A stretch of DNA of 64,000 nucleotides from Vallitalea okinawensis (GTDB lineage: Bacteria > Bacillota > Clostridia > Lachnospirales > PQDH01). The translations under genes were made by a program, and so were the position numbers. Location: NCBI RefSeq assembly GCF_002964605.1, contig NZ_PQDH01000001.1, positions 992,001 to 1,056,000 of the forward strand, given 5' to 3'. The notes beneath the pieces are model-generated. The model had not been told where the DNA came from and did not search any database. It saw only the letters and a list, made by a program, of their open reading frames with translations. Each line of letters opens with the position of its first letter. Positions within the stretch are counted from its first letter, which is position 1. Positions 24,871 through 34,102 of this stretch are shown here, one piece after another.

Positions 24871-25812
24871 TTAACTCTCCTCTCGAGTACTCATTATTTG
24901 TAATAAATCATCCATACCAAATGTTCCATGAGGCTCTAAGAATGTAGTTGCTATGGCACCACATGCACTAGCAATCTTCATAGATTCCTCTATACTCTTT
25001 CTATTTATAAGGCTATAAATGAATCCTCCCGCAAAGCTATCCCCAGCTCCAGTCGTATCAATTGCTGAAACACTATAAGGTTCTAATTGATAGTGATTAT
25101 CCTGGGTATAAACATTGAGTAGTTGCCTACCGTTTTTTATGATAATAAGCTCACTATCGTTTTCTAGACACCACTTATGAAACTCTTTCTTTATATTTAA
25201 CTTATTTATTATTTTATCCACTTCAGTTTTATTTGGAATCATAATGTGTGCTAACTTCAAAACTGACTTTAAGAAATCAATGTCCATGGTATCAACAAGT
25301 GATCCAGGATCAAATACAATTTTTGTTCCATTTCTCTTTAGCTGACGTAACAAAGCTAGTTTTTCATCTTTGTATTGACTATTTAGTAAATAATAACCTG
25401 TAACGTAGGCATAAGACATATTACCCAGTAAATCTTCAGTTAGTATTTGATCCGTTAGAGTTTCTTCGCATCCTTTAAAAGTTAAAAATGTCCTTTCACC
25501 TGTTTCATCAAGTAAGGTTAAACAATATCCCGTACTACCATCTTCAGGTTTTATAAATGCTGTGTTAAGTCCCTGTTCTATAAGATAATCCATAATGATC
25601 TTACCTCGATGACCATTACCGACTCCTGAAACAATATAGGGATCACACCCTAAATTCCTCAAGGTAATTGCCACATTAATGGAGCAGCCACCTACTTTAT
25701 CAAAAGAGTTTTTAATGCAAGTATCTTGGCCTCTTTCTGGGTATTGCTCTGTCACAATATAGCTATCAATTATAATGCCACCTAGTAAAAGGACTTTATT
25801 GTTAATAAGCAT
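24871..25812 (-). CDS. PfkB-family carbohydrate/nucleoside kinase
   Basis: 313 residues, ribokinase fold. GGCSINVAITLRNLG near 41-55 is the first PfkB signature, and the anion hole/catalytic motif DTTGAGDSFAGGF lies at 252-264 with the base Asp at about 258. RBS is AGGAGGG. It is transcribed with the BMP-type importer and the ADP-ribosylglycohydrolase-family gene. It would phosphorylate either the imported nucleoside or the ribose released by the hydrolase. Specificity cannot be read from sequence. Confidence 0.9.
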   Translation of the reverse strand: MLINNKVLLLGGIIIDSYIVTEQYPERGQDTCIKNSFDKVGGCSINVAITLRNLGCDPYIVSGVGNGHRGKIIMDYLIEQGLNTAFIKPEDGSTGYCLTLLDETGERTFLTFKGCEETLTDQILTEDLLGNMSYAYVTGYYLLNSQYKDEKLALLRQLKRNGTKIVFDPGSLVDTMDIDFLKSVLKLAHIMIPNKTEVDKIINKLNIKKEFHKWCLENDSELIIIKNGRQLLNVYTQDNHYQLEPYSVSAIDTTGAGDSFAGGFIYSLINRKSIEESMKIASACGAIATTFLEPHGTFGMDDLLQIMSTREES

Positions 25813-25827
25813 CTTCAGCCCTCCTAT

Positions 25828-26751
25828 TTAGTTTAGATTTCTATTTCTCTTATTCATTTTAGAATAGGAGTAAAGCGAAATAGCTATTATAGTAATCAAA
25901 TAAGGTAATAATTGAATCAATTGTGGAGGAACATCTAATAGCTGAAGTCTTATAGCTAAAGAGTCAGCCATACCAAATAGGACTGAAGATATTAATACGC
26001 CTATAGGAGTACCTCTACCCATGGATTCTGCTGCCATACCAATAAAACCTCGACCTGCGATCATATCTCTCGAGAAGAAGGAAACATAACCTAGTGACAT
26101 AAATGCCCCACCTAAACCTGCCATGGTACCAGCAACGGTCAGTGCAATGTATTTGTATTTCATAACATTGATACCAACAGAGCGTGCTGATTCTTCATTC
26201 TCTCCTACTGTTCTAATTCGTAAACCAGTAGGGGTTTTGTATATGAATATGGCTAAAATACCAACTAAAATCATTGCTAAATAGGTTAAAATATTATGTC
26301 CTGATAAGATTTCACCCAAAATGGGGATATCCTTAATCAGTACCAATTCAATATTGGGAACTACCTCATTGTTTAAGCTTTGAGTAGATCCTTTATTACC
26401 AGTTAATAAATAGATGACGAAAATGGTTATACCTGTGGCAAAGGTGTTTAATGCAATACCTGCTAAGATAGGTTCACTTTCTAATGTAAGTGTAATATAT
26501 CCAAAGACCATTGACATCAAAATGCCAATTATTACAGCGAATAAAACGCCTCCTAAAGCAGAATGGGTAAAATAGCTTCCTAATACACCAGCTAAGGCTG
26601 AAATAAGCATAATCCCCTCAGTAGCAATAGCATCAATACCACCTTTTCCAAAAACCATACATGCAAGTGCAGCAAATAAAACAGGAGTCATCACTCTTAT
26701 AGTAGTAAAAACAAAATCCGTTGAAACAATTACATCCACTATTCCATTCAT
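25828..26751 (-). CDS. Nucleoside-type ABC transporter permease (YufQ/BmpC-like)
   Basis: 307 residues with about eight to ten membrane segments of the BPD_transp_2 family. RTVGENEESARSVGINVMKYK near 182 is the characteristic cytoplasmic loop. Its start overlaps the end of the other permease gene (ATGA), so the two are coupled and form a heterodimer. Family relatives import nucleosides or related ribosides with a BMP-type binding protein. Confidence 0.9.
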   Translation of the reverse strand: MNGIVDVIVSTDFVFTTIRVMTPVLFAALACMVFGKGGIDAIATEGIMLISALAGVLGSYFTHSALGGVLFAVIIGILMSMVFGYITLTLESEPILAGIALNTFATGITIFVIYLLTGNKGSTQSLNNEVVPNIELVLIKDIPILGEILSGHNILTYLAMILVGILAIFIYKTPTGLRIRTVGENEESARSVGINVMKYKYIALTVAGTMAGLGGAFMSLGYVSFFSRDMIAGRGFIGMAAESMGRGTPIGVLISSVLFGMADSLAIRLQLLDVPPQLIQLLPYLITIIAISLYSYSKMNKRNRNLN

Positions 26752-27824
26752 TCAGTCATCACCTTCTTTTCCTCAAAGCTTTTTACTTCTTCTACGATAA
26801 CCTTCTTTCTGTAATTAGCTAATATCACTTTTGCAGTAATAAGTACTATTACAATACCTTGAATGATCGTTATAATTTCATAAGGAATATCTGTATTTCT
26901 TGACATGATATCTGCTCCAGTTCGTAGATAGGCTAAAAAAAGTGCAGCTAAAGGTACATACTTTGCTTTATACCTTGCAACGATGGCTATTAATACTCCA
27001 TCCCATCCAAATCTAGGCAAGGCTGTATACTGAAATCTCTTATACATTCCGAAAAGTTCTACACTTCCACCTAACCCTGCAAACATCCCTCCAACAAATT
27101 GTGACGCCATAATAATCAAACCTGTTTTTAGCCCTGAATATTTTGCCATTTGACCATTCTTACCCACTAAAGTAACTTTATAACCAAAGGATGTTTTATT
27201 TAAGATTAGCCAAAGTATAAAAGTACTTGCCATCGCTATAAAAATTCCAATATTGATTCTTGTACCTTCGATAATTCTAGGTAAAAACATACTTTCATCA
27301 AACATATAAGAATAAGTTGAATTCATATTAGGATCATAAAAATATTCTGTTATGATGAAAAGTCCGAAAAATAACATCACATAATTGAGCATAAGAGAGG
27401 TTACCAATTCATTGGCATTGCATTTAACTTTTAAGAATCCTGGTATAAGGCAAGTTAATCCACCAGCAAGCATGGCACAAAACATAGCAACGATTAAATT
27501 CAAAACGGGAGGCAAATCAAACATCAATGCAGAAGCTGTTGCAGCAACACTACCAATAAAGAAGGCGCCCTCCATAGATAAATTAAATAGACCTGCTCTG
27601 TATAGCATAACAACTGCTAATCCAGTAAATGTTATAGGAATTGAAGCTTCAACAATATTTCCCATTCGCCTTACAGAAGTAAAAGGACCGATAATAAAAT
27701 CCTTAATAGCTGTAACAGGTTCTTCACTTACTAAAAATATAATGACAAAAACAATAATCATAGAAGCAAATATGGCTACAAAAACACGCAATAATTCTAG
27801 TAAGGTCATTTTATTTATCTTCAT
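26748..27824 (-). CDS. Nucleoside-type ABC transporter permease (YufP/BmpB-like)
   Basis: 358 residues, BPD_transp_2 family with about ten membrane segments. The cytoplasmic loop VTLVGKNGQMAKYSGLKTGL near 218 is typical. Its ATG (27822-27824) lies inside the end of the ATPase gene, 11 nt after GGAGG, so translation is coupled. It pairs with the following permease. Confidence 0.9.
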   Translation of the reverse strand: MKINKMTLLELLRVFVAIFASMIIVFVIIFLVSEEPVTAIKDFIIGPFTSVRRMGNIVEASIPITFTGLAVVMLYRAGLFNLSMEGAFFIGSVAATASALMFDLPPVLNLIVAMFCAMLAGGLTCLIPGFLKVKCNANELVTSLMLNYVMLFFGLFIITEYFYDPNMNSTYSYMFDESMFLPRIIEGTRINIGIFIAMASTFILWLILNKTSFGYKVTLVGKNGQMAKYSGLKTGLIIMASQFVGGMFAGLGGSVELFGMYKRFQYTALPRFGWDGVLIAIVARYKAKYVPLAALFLAYLRTGADIMSRNTDIPYEIITIIQGIVIVLITAKVILANYRKKVIVEEVKSFEEKKVMTE

Positions 27825-29364
27825 CTATTTCTTCACCTCCATTAGTTTGTTTTTTTAGACCAAGCATATATAACCCCAGATTATATTCATCCAGTTCGCT
27901 AGCATCTTCAAAGTAACCTGCCACCTTACCTTCATGCATAACCAGAATACTATCACTTAACTCTAGTACTTCGTTTAAGTCGGCTGATATTAAAATAATA
28001 CCTCGCTCTTTATCCCTCAAATCAATGAGCTTTTTCCATATAAATTCATTTGCTCCAACATCAATACCTCTTGTAGGCTGATTGGCAATCAATAGCTGTG
28101 GATCAGCTGACATCTCACGAGCTACTACAACCTTTTGCATATTTCCACCTGATAGCATACTAACCTCTTGGTTCATATTTCTGCAAAGGATTGCAAAATC
28201 TTTTATTAAGTGATTAGCTAATTCTCTGATTTTCTTCATACTTAATAAGCCTTTTTCTTTTAAGTGAGCTTTATCTATTCGATCAGAGATAAGATTTTCC
28301 CAAATACTAACCTTAGTAGCCACCCCTGTGGTCATTCTATCTTCAGGAATAAAAGAAATTCCTGATTCTCTAATTTCTTTGATGCTATTATCGAGAAGGT
28401 TTTTATTATTAAATAATATCTTACCTTTTACATTCTGATTTAAACCAAATATACAATCTGCAAGTTCTTTTTGCCCATTTCCTTCAACACCAGCAATTCC
28501 AAGTATTTGTCCTTTTTTGACCTTGAAAGATACATCATTAACCACTTTCTTTTTCTCACTGTTAATATAAGTGATATTTTGAACATCTAATAAGGCTTCT
28601 CCAAAATTAGGTTCAGATTTATTAACCTTTAATACAACTTCTCTACCTACCATAAATTTTGAAATTTCTTCTTCAGTTGAATCAGCTACATCCATTGTAC
28701 CTACGGAACGTCCACCTCTAAGTACTGTAATACGGTCACAAATTCTTCTTACCTCTTTTATCTTATGAGATATGAAAATGACAGTATGGCCAGCTTCTTT
28801 TAATAAAAGTAATTGCTCAAAAAGTTCTTCTGTTTCCTGTGGTGTTAACACTGCTGTAGGTTCATCTAATATTAAAAGCTTAGCACCCCTTGCAAGTACT
28901 TTAATAATTTCAACTTTTTGTTTAAGTCCTACAGATAAATTTGATATTTTAGCAGCTGGGTCTACTTTTAAATTGTACTTTTCAGCTACATCTTTAACCA
29001 TTTCATAAGCTTTCTTATTATCTATAATAAATCCCTTTTTAGGTTCCATCCCCATAACAACATTTTCATAAACTTTCAAAGAATCAACAAGCATAAAATG
29101 TTGATGTACCATTCCTATTCCAAGGTCAATAGCTTGTTGAGAATTAAGCTTAGTAATCTCTTGCCCTCTAAAGTAAATAGAGCCGCTATCCATACCTTGA
29201 GCTCCAAACAGGATTTTCATAAGAGTACTTTTACCTGCCCCATTTTCACCCATTAGGGCGTGGATTTCACCTTTTCGAACTGAAAAATTGACATCTTTAT
29301 TGGCCATTACTCCATTGGAATATATTTTAGTAATATTTCGCATACTCAACAGTTCTTTTTCCAT
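27811..29364 (-). CDS. Nucleoside-type ABC transporter ATPase with two ABC domains (YufO-like)
   Basis: 517 residues, tandem ABC domains. The first has Walker A GENGAGKST (39-47), signature LSVGLKQ and Walker B LLILDEP. In the second, Walker A is degenerate (GVEGNGQKE) and Walker B reads LLIANQPTRG, with Asn where Asp is usual. This is normal for the second half of RbsA/YufO-type ATPases. RBS is GGGGTGA. It energises the two permeases downstream. Confidence 0.93.
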   Translation of the reverse strand: MEKELLSMRNITKIYSNGVMANKDVNFSVRKGEIHALMGENGAGKSTLMKILFGAQGMDSGSIYFRGQEITKLNSQQAIDLGIGMVHQHFMLVDSLKVYENVVMGMEPKKGFIIDNKKAYEMVKDVAEKYNLKVDPAAKISNLSVGLKQKVEIIKVLARGAKLLILDEPTAVLTPQETEELFEQLLLLKEAGHTVIFISHKIKEVRRICDRITVLRGGRSVGTMDVADSTEEEISKFMVGREVVLKVNKSEPNFGEALLDVQNITYINSEKKKVVNDVSFKVKKGQILGIAGVEGNGQKELADCIFGLNQNVKGKILFNNKNLLDNSIKEIRESGISFIPEDRMTTGVATKVSIWENLISDRIDKAHLKEKGLLSMKKIRELANHLIKDFAILCRNMNQEVSMLSGGNMQKVVVAREMSADPQLLIANQPTRGIDVGANEFIWKKLIDLRDKERGIILISADLNEVLELSDSILVMHEGKVAGYFEDASELDEYNLGLYMLGLKKQTNGGEEIDEDK

Positions 29365-29404
29365 TCTATTTCACCCCACTATACCAACCATGTTATTAAA
29401 TTGA

Positions 29405-29432
29405 ATACTGGATACTTATTAGTATCCAGTAT
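29405..29432. terminator. Stem-loop after the BMP lipoprotein gene
   Basis: ATACTGGATAC (29405-29415) and GTATCCAGTAT (29422-29432) form a perfect 11-bp stem with a 6-nt loop. It lies between the binding-protein gene and the ATPase gene, without a strong U-run. It probably stabilises the binding-protein message or attenuates downstream expression. Confidence 0.7.
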
Positions 29433-29478
29433 GTCATTTTATTTTTTTCTGATTTAACCCTTAGTAGACTTAATAAGT

Positions 29479-30609
29479 TTATGGTTTAACAGCATTAACA
29501 ATCACGTCCACTTCTTCTGCAGGTAATCCTAAAGCAGAAGTGATATCTACACCACCAGCTTCAACTCTTTCTTTTTCTTCTGCAACTTTTGTAGCTATCT
29601 CTGCAGGGACATTTTTTTCATAATATTCATTTATTGCGATACCTGCACCGCCTTCTGCAACACCTAAACTTTCAAACTCACCCCATGGTAGTTCACCTTT
29701 TTGGTCAAGTTCCATAGCTCTAACTAATGAATTCCCAACCTCTTTAAGCACTGATGTAAGGATAACATTAGCTTTATCCTCATCTACTCCTTTAAATAAC
29801 ATGGCTTGATCAGAATCAACACCAACGATATACTTACCCATTTCCACAGCTGCTTCTACACATCCAAGTCCAGCTTGCTCTGCGGCAGGGAATGTTATAT
29901 CTACACCCTGAGCAAATTGTGCTAATGCAGTCTCTTTACCTTTTGCAGTATCATCCCATGAACCGATATAAGAAACCATCACTTTAATATCAGGTACTAC
30001 GGATTGAGCTCCTTCTATATATCCTACTAAAAAGTCACTAATAATTGGATGCTCACTACCTCCAATAAAGCCGATTATTTTTTCTTCATTAGCATATTCC
30101 ATATCAGATGTTGTTACTAAAGCTGCTAAAACACCAGCCAAATAAGATCCCTCATTTTGTTTATAACTTATAGAGTAAACATTTTCGTTTAAACCTTTTT
30201 CAATTTCTGTATCAAAAAGAATGTACTTTTGATCTGGAAATTCTGTAGCTACTGATTGAACAACTTCTTTAGCATTTGAACCATTTGTGATAATGATATC
30301 GTATTTACCTTCTTCGGATAAATCCATAAATGTTGGTTCCCATTTAGTCTGATCTCTACCAATTTCTATGATCTTTGTTTCAAAACCTAATTTTTCTTCA
30401 ATCATTTTAATACCATTAGCAGCAGAATCATTAAATGATTTATCACCTAATTGACCCGTTACTACAAAGACTACGCTTGGTGTATTATTTTCTGATTGTA
30501 CATTACTGCCTTCTGTCTCATTTGCATTCTGATTACTATTATCTTTACTACTAGAACATCCCACCATAAACACACTAATAATTAGCATTAATACAATTAT
30601 TTTTTTCAT
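29479..30609 (-). CDS. BMP-family substrate-binding lipoprotein
   Basis: 376 residues. Signal peptide with lipobox VFMVGC (Cys near 18), Ser/Asn/Glu-rich linker, then the BMP/PnrA fold with VTGQLGDKSFNDSAANG and DIIITNGSNAKEVVQ. PnrA/TmpC relatives bind purine nucleosides. It is the first transporter gene in the operon; RBS is AAAAGGAG. A candidate GntR operator lies about 180 bp upstream. Confidence 0.92.
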   Translation of the reverse strand: MKKIIVLMLIISVFMVGCSSSKDNSNQNANETEGSNVQSENNTPSVVFVVTGQLGDKSFNDSAANGIKMIEEKLGFETKIIEIGRDQTKWEPTFMDLSEEGKYDIIITNGSNAKEVVQSVATEFPDQKYILFDTEIEKGLNENVYSISYKQNEGSYLAGVLAALVTTSDMEYANEEKIIGFIGGSEHPIISDFLVGYIEGAQSVVPDIKVMVSYIGSWDDTAKGKETALAQFAQGVDITFPAAEQAGLGCVEAAVEMGKYIVGVDSDQAMLFKGVDEDKANVILTSVLKEVGNSLVRAMELDQKGELPWGEFESLGVAEGGAGIAINEYYEKNVPAEIATKVAEEKERVEAGGVDITSALGLPAEEVDVIVNAVKP

Positions 30610-30785
30610 AATCTCTTCTCCTTTTCCTTCAATACTTAATACTCTCCCATGTAATACTTCTTATGTGTACTATTATTCATATTTACTGAGTTTCTTATTA
30701 AAGTAATTGATTTTTACCACTTCTCCTCAGTATGATAATACATATTTAAATCCCAACACTAGGATTTCTAACACCTCCCTTGTGT

Positions 30786-30801
30786 ACTTGTCTATACAAG
30801 T
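30786..30801. promoter_or_regulatory. GntR/HutC-type operator candidate (site 1)
   Basis: ACTTGTCTATACAAGT: perfect ACTTGT/ACAAGT arms around CTAT. It closely resembles the 16-bp dre-type sites of UTRA-domain GntR regulators (consensus like ACTGGTCTAGACCAGT). It lies between the regulator gene and the BMP lipoprotein gene and overlaps a possible -10 element (TATAGA on the minus strand). Confidence 0.6.
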
Positions 30802-30856
30802 TGTAAGTCTAAAAAAATTTACACCTCCTAGATTGGTTGAGATCTCTTACTTTGGC

Positions 30857-31558
30857 TTAATCAATTCTTGTTAACATCTTAAATTCAACATTTGGACTAT
30901 AAATGATATTGACTCTTTCAATTTCAATACCTTCATCACTAAATACTGTTCCTTTTACTTGAAGTAAGGGCGTGTCCTCTTTATAGCTAAAGATTTCTTT
31001 AGTCTTAGGCGTACTTAACATAGGATATACTCCCAGTTCAACTCGAGCTGGATTAATATGATAATCAGTCTTTATCGTGTTATATATTGAGGCTTTTGAA
31101 AAATCATTGTTATCAATATTAGGAAACAGATCTAATGGCAAAAAAGATGTATCAATAGTCAAGTATTCAACTTCATCTTCTTTAACCCCTCTAGCTCTAA
31201 CTATTTTATAAAATGGTCTACCATCCATAGTTAGAAATTCTTCATCAAGAATCTTTGATATTGGAGACTTATTTTTTTTCTTTAAAAAATCAGTAAATCC
31301 TCCAAAATTCCATATACTATAATTAACTTTTCTAAGACTTACAAAAGTCCCTTTACCATGTTCCCTTCTTAGAAGACCTTCATCGACTAAATTTGAAATA
31401 GCCTTTCTAACAGTAGTTCTGGTTATATCATACTTTTTACTAAGTTGGGTTTCTGAAGGTATAAGTTCATCCTGTTGATATTCACCTTTTAGAATATCCT
31501 CTTTAATGATTCGTTGTAATTGTATATAAAGAGGAACGACATCATTTTTATTTAACAT
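30857..31558 (-). CDS. GntR-family regulator, HutC subfamily (HTH + UTRA)
   Basis: 233 residues. N-terminal GntR winged helix (LIPSETQLSKKYDITRTTVRKAISNLVDEGLLRREHGKGTF, spanning about 26-66) and a C-terminal UTRA ligand domain (about 85-230). It is upstream of and co-directional with the BMP transporter operon. Two dre-like palindromes, one in its own leader and one before the transporter, support autoregulation and control of the operon. UTRA domains usually sense phosphosugars or related small molecules, so the PfkB product could be the inducer. Confidence 0.9.
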   Translation of the reverse strand: MLNKNDVVPLYIQLQRIIKEDILKGEYQQDELIPSETQLSKKYDITRTTVRKAISNLVDEGLLRREHGKGTFVSLRKVNYSIWNFGGFTDFLKKKNKSPISKILDEEFLTMDGRPFYKIVRARGVKEDEVEYLTIDTSFLPLDLFPNIDNNDFSKASIYNTIKTDYHINPARVELGVYPMLSTPKTKEIFSYKEDTPLLQVKGTVFSDEGIEIERVNIIYSPNVEFKMLTRID

Positions 31559-31578
31559 ACAATTTTCCCACCTTGTCT

Positions 31579-31594
31579 GGTTGTGTATACATGT
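31579..31594. promoter_or_regulatory. GntR/HutC-type operator candidate (site 2)
   Basis: GGTTGTGTATACATGT matches site 1 at 12 of 16 positions, including the TATACA core. It lies in the leader of the GntR gene, downstream of its promoter, where binding would give autorepression. Confidence 0.5.
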
Positions 31595-31627
31595 TAATAA
31601 GATATAATAAACAATTTTCTTAAATCT

Positions 31628-31656
31628 ATAGTAACAATTATTATGCTATTTGTCAA
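31628..31656 (-). promoter_or_regulatory. Sigma-A promoter of the GntR gene
   Basis: On the minus strand a perfect -35 TTGACA (31651-31656) is followed after 17 nt by TACTAT (31628-31633), about 70 bp before the GntR start codon. Confidence 0.65.
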
Positions 31657-31948
31657 CTTTTTAATTTGACATTCGTATTGTTAACTTGTGACAATAACAA
31701 TTATTATGACTTTTGATACTGCAGAAAACAATGTTGCTTTTGCATAAATCCAAAGCTCATTAATCAATTGACCGCTATAAAAAACGAGCATAATCTACTC
31801 ATATTTTTCAAAAAATCCTTTTATAATGTATTACAAATAAGCCTAAGAATCATGCTCTACACAATGGTTATAAAATATAATTATAATCAAATTTTATTTA
31901 TTACTATGAATAATTTTATGAGAAAATAAATCATCAGGAGGGATTTAG

Positions 31949-32986
31949 ATGATTTTAAAAACTAAGGAGTTCTTAACTCTTACGGTAGAAGATATAAAAG
32001 GAATTCATAGGGACATAACTCTATTATTAGAGAAAAAATATAGTATTGTCATTACACATATAAAAGAAATTGAAGATGGACAAAATCTTAATTTTTTCAT
32101 GGAAGGTTATTATAAAGATAATAAAAATAATATCAAGTTATTTCTCAAAATAATCTCAAAGGATGGTTATCCGGATATAGCTACCCTCTACAAGTGCTAC
32201 GGACTCCTCAACTCTATCGGCTTAAACTATTATAATATCATTCATCATGATACAAGTAATGGAATCACACCCTATGGTTTCATTGCACAAGAGTGGATCG
32301 AAGGCAAAGTTCGAACTTCCAATAATGATATCGAGCCGACATTTAATCAAGATATGGATATCCCGTGGCTTAGAGATTATGCTAATGTTTTAAAACAAAT
32401 TCATTCCATTAAATTCGATTACTTTGGTGATCTTAATGGCAATGTTAAATTTGACAGTATTCATGAATATTATGACAACATAGAAGAAGTTGTACGTTGG
32501 TCTTTTGGCAATGTTAAAGATGATGGTATCCATCTTAAAGAGCTGGTGGAACATGAAATTTTTGATGAGGATTTCTTAACCTATGTTTTAACAAGTATTC
32601 GTAAGCTGAGTCAAAAAATAACTCCAAAGCAAAGTGTTCTAATCTATGGCGATATGTTTCAATCCAATATTGTCTATTATGGTGATGAGCCAAGAATAAT
32701 TGATTGGGATGAATGTAGAGCAAATTGGTGGGTATACGAAATAGCGCGAACAACTTATTATGCTGATAGTCCTACTCTTGCAACGAAGTTTATAGAATAC
32801 TATCAACCTGAGGAATCAATGGAAGAAATCGATATTGGTATTAGGATTGAGCATGTGAAACAACATCTTAGAAGATTGTGTATTATGTGTATGAATAGGG
32901 AGAAGGATCATGAGCTTATGGTAAAAGTCGAAAGTATGAAGTTTAATATAATTGATCGATTGGAAAATAAATACTTGTCTAGGTAG
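31949..32986 (+). CDS. APH-fold phosphotransferase (aminoglycoside phosphotransferase family)
   Basis: 345 residues. Kinase-like catalytic loop YGDMFQSN (233-240; the family usually has HGD) and metal-binding IIDWDE (about 249-254). RBS is AGGAGG. This superfamily phosphorylates antibiotics, choline, homoserine or sugars, and no specific match is evident. It is convergent with the two-component genes and divergent from the GntR gene. The His-to-Tyr change occurs in some active members, so loss of activity cannot be concluded. Confidence 0.82.
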   Translation: MILKTKEFLTLTVEDIKGIHRDITLLLEKKYSIVITHIKEIEDGQNLNFFMEGYYKDNKNNIKLFLKIISKDGYPDIATLYKCYGLLNSIGLNYYNIIHHDTSNGITPYGFIAQEWIEGKVRTSNNDIEPTFNQDMDIPWLRDYANVLKQIHSIKFDYFGDLNGNVKFDSIHEYYDNIEEVVRWSFGNVKDDGIHLKELVEHEIFDEDFLTYVLTSIRKLSQKITPKQSVLIYGDMFQSNIVYYGDEPRIIDWDECRANWWVYEIARTTYYADSPTLATKFIEYYQPEESMEEIDIGIRIEHVKQHLRRLCIMCMNREKDHELMVKVESMKFNIIDRLENKYLSR

Positions 32987-32998
32987 ACCAGAGAAACT

Positions 32999-33036
32999 AT
33001 ATGGTACGTAATATCAGACTTTATTATGTACCATAT
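32999..33036. terminator. Terminator between the APH-fold kinase and histidine kinase genes
   Basis: ATATGGTACGTAATA (32999-33013) pairs with TATTATGTACCATAT (33022-33036) over 15 bp with one G-U pair. It lies just after the APH-fold gene stop and covers the stop of the convergent histidine kinase. Confidence 0.75.
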
Positions 33037-34102
33037 AAGGTAACCTAACCTCAAATATAGTTCTACTCTCTCTGCTTTCAACTTCAATGGAGCCATTATG
33101 CTTTTCTACTATATTCTTTGCTATTGTTAGCCCTAGTCCAGAGCCGCTTTTTTGAGTTATACTTTGGTCGCTACGATAAAAATTATCAAAGATATAAGGA
33201 ATATCCTCTTGTTTAATAGGGTCTCCAAAATTGATAACTCTGATAATCGCTTCTCCATCTTGCTTATGTAGTTCAATATCTAAGTACTTTCCTTCTTTAC
33301 CATATTTGATAGCATTAATGATAAGATTATTAAGCAATCTAGCTATGAGTATGGGATCAACCATTATATCAACTTTTTCATCGGTGAATTTCAGTCGATA
33401 CGCCATTTGTGATTCTTCTAAGGTAGGTATGAAACCAATGACCACTTGTTCTATAAGTTCTCCTAGATTAACCTTGTTTTTCTTTATTTTCATTTCACTA
33501 TTATTTAACTTAGCATACTCAAAAAGGTCATCTACAAGCATTTGAAGGTCTTTGCACTTATTATAAACAATTTGGGTATATTGCTTTAGACACGCCTCAT
33601 CTTTATATTGATGGTTGATGATTAACTCCATATAACCTCTGACAGATGTCAATGGCGTTCTTATATCGTGGGATACATTGGTGATTAACTGATTCTTTGC
33701 TCTTTCCCAATTTCTTTCCTCTTCTATCAGCCTCTTAAGCTGTTCTGACATACTATTGACAGTCTTAGCTAATTCTCCTAAATCATCATTTCTTCGAACC
33801 GGAATATTAATTTCTAGATTACCTGATGCTATCTTGTGCAGGTTATGATTAATTTCATCAAGATACTTGATAGAATTACGCGTCAATATCATAAAAAAAG
33901 TAATCATCAGTGTAATAAATAAAAGGACGCTGATTATGAAAACAGTAACCATATGTCGGCTTATGAAAACAGCAATCTCATGGTTATAGGATGCAATCAA
34001 AGTTACTATTAATAGAATAAACATTACCATTGCTGCCATCATAGAACTTGCTAAAAAAGCAAATAGGAGTTTATATCGAATCGTTGAAAATTTAGTTTTC
34101 AA
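33014..34102 (-). CDS. Sensor histidine kinase (two membrane segments, HAMP)
   Basis: 362 residues. Membrane segments at about 11-38 and 50-73 with a very short extracytoplasmic loop, then HAMP (80-130), HisKA with His near 145 (TNVSHDIRTPLTS), and HATPase_c (NNLIINAIKYG, GSGLGLTIAKNIVEKH). It overlaps the response-regulator gene by 11 bp. The tiny outer loop suggests sensing within the membrane or of the envelope. The likely controlled neighbour is the CocE hydrolase upstream. Confidence 0.92.
   Translation of the reverse strand: MKTKFSTIRYKLLFAFLASSMMAAMVMFILLIVTLIASYNHEIAVFISRHMVTVFIISVLLFITLMITFFMILTRNSIKYLDEINHNLHKIASGNLEINIPVRRNDDLGELAKTVNSMSEQLKRLIEEERNWERAKNQLITNVSHDIRTPLTSVRGYMELIINHQYKDEACLKQYTQIVYNKCKDLQMLVDDLFEYAKLNNSEMKIKKNKVNLGELIEQVVIGFIPTLEESQMAYRLKFTDEKVDIMVDPILIARLLNNLIINAIKYGKEGKYLDIELHKQDGEAIIRVINFGDPIKQEDIPYIFDNFYRSDQSITQKSGSGLGLTIAKNIVEKHNGSIEVESRESRTIFEVRLPYMVHNKV

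Larger units (their letters stand above)
31559..31948. other. Divergent promoter region between the GntR and APH-fold kinase genes
   Basis: About 390 bp without a gene. It holds the GntR operator candidate (31579-31594), a good minus-strand promoter (31628-31656), and the 13-mer AACAATTATTATG twice (31633-31645 and 31696-31708). Nothing further was recognised. Confidence 0.6.

Noticed and set aside
27385-27858. 157-codon open frame on the plus strand
   Set aside because: It lies wholly antisense to two well-supported transporter genes, has no recognisable motif, and follows the codon shadow of membrane-protein DNA.
30610-30856. Riboswitch (purine-type) before the BMP lipoprotein gene
   Set aside because: I looked for a purine aptamer or other known riboswitch core because the operon is nucleoside-like; no conserved core was seen, and a GntR operator explains control better.
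33231-33545. 104-codon open frame on the plus strand
   Set aside because: Antisense to the ATPase domain of a clear histidine kinase; low-complexity Ser-rich product.
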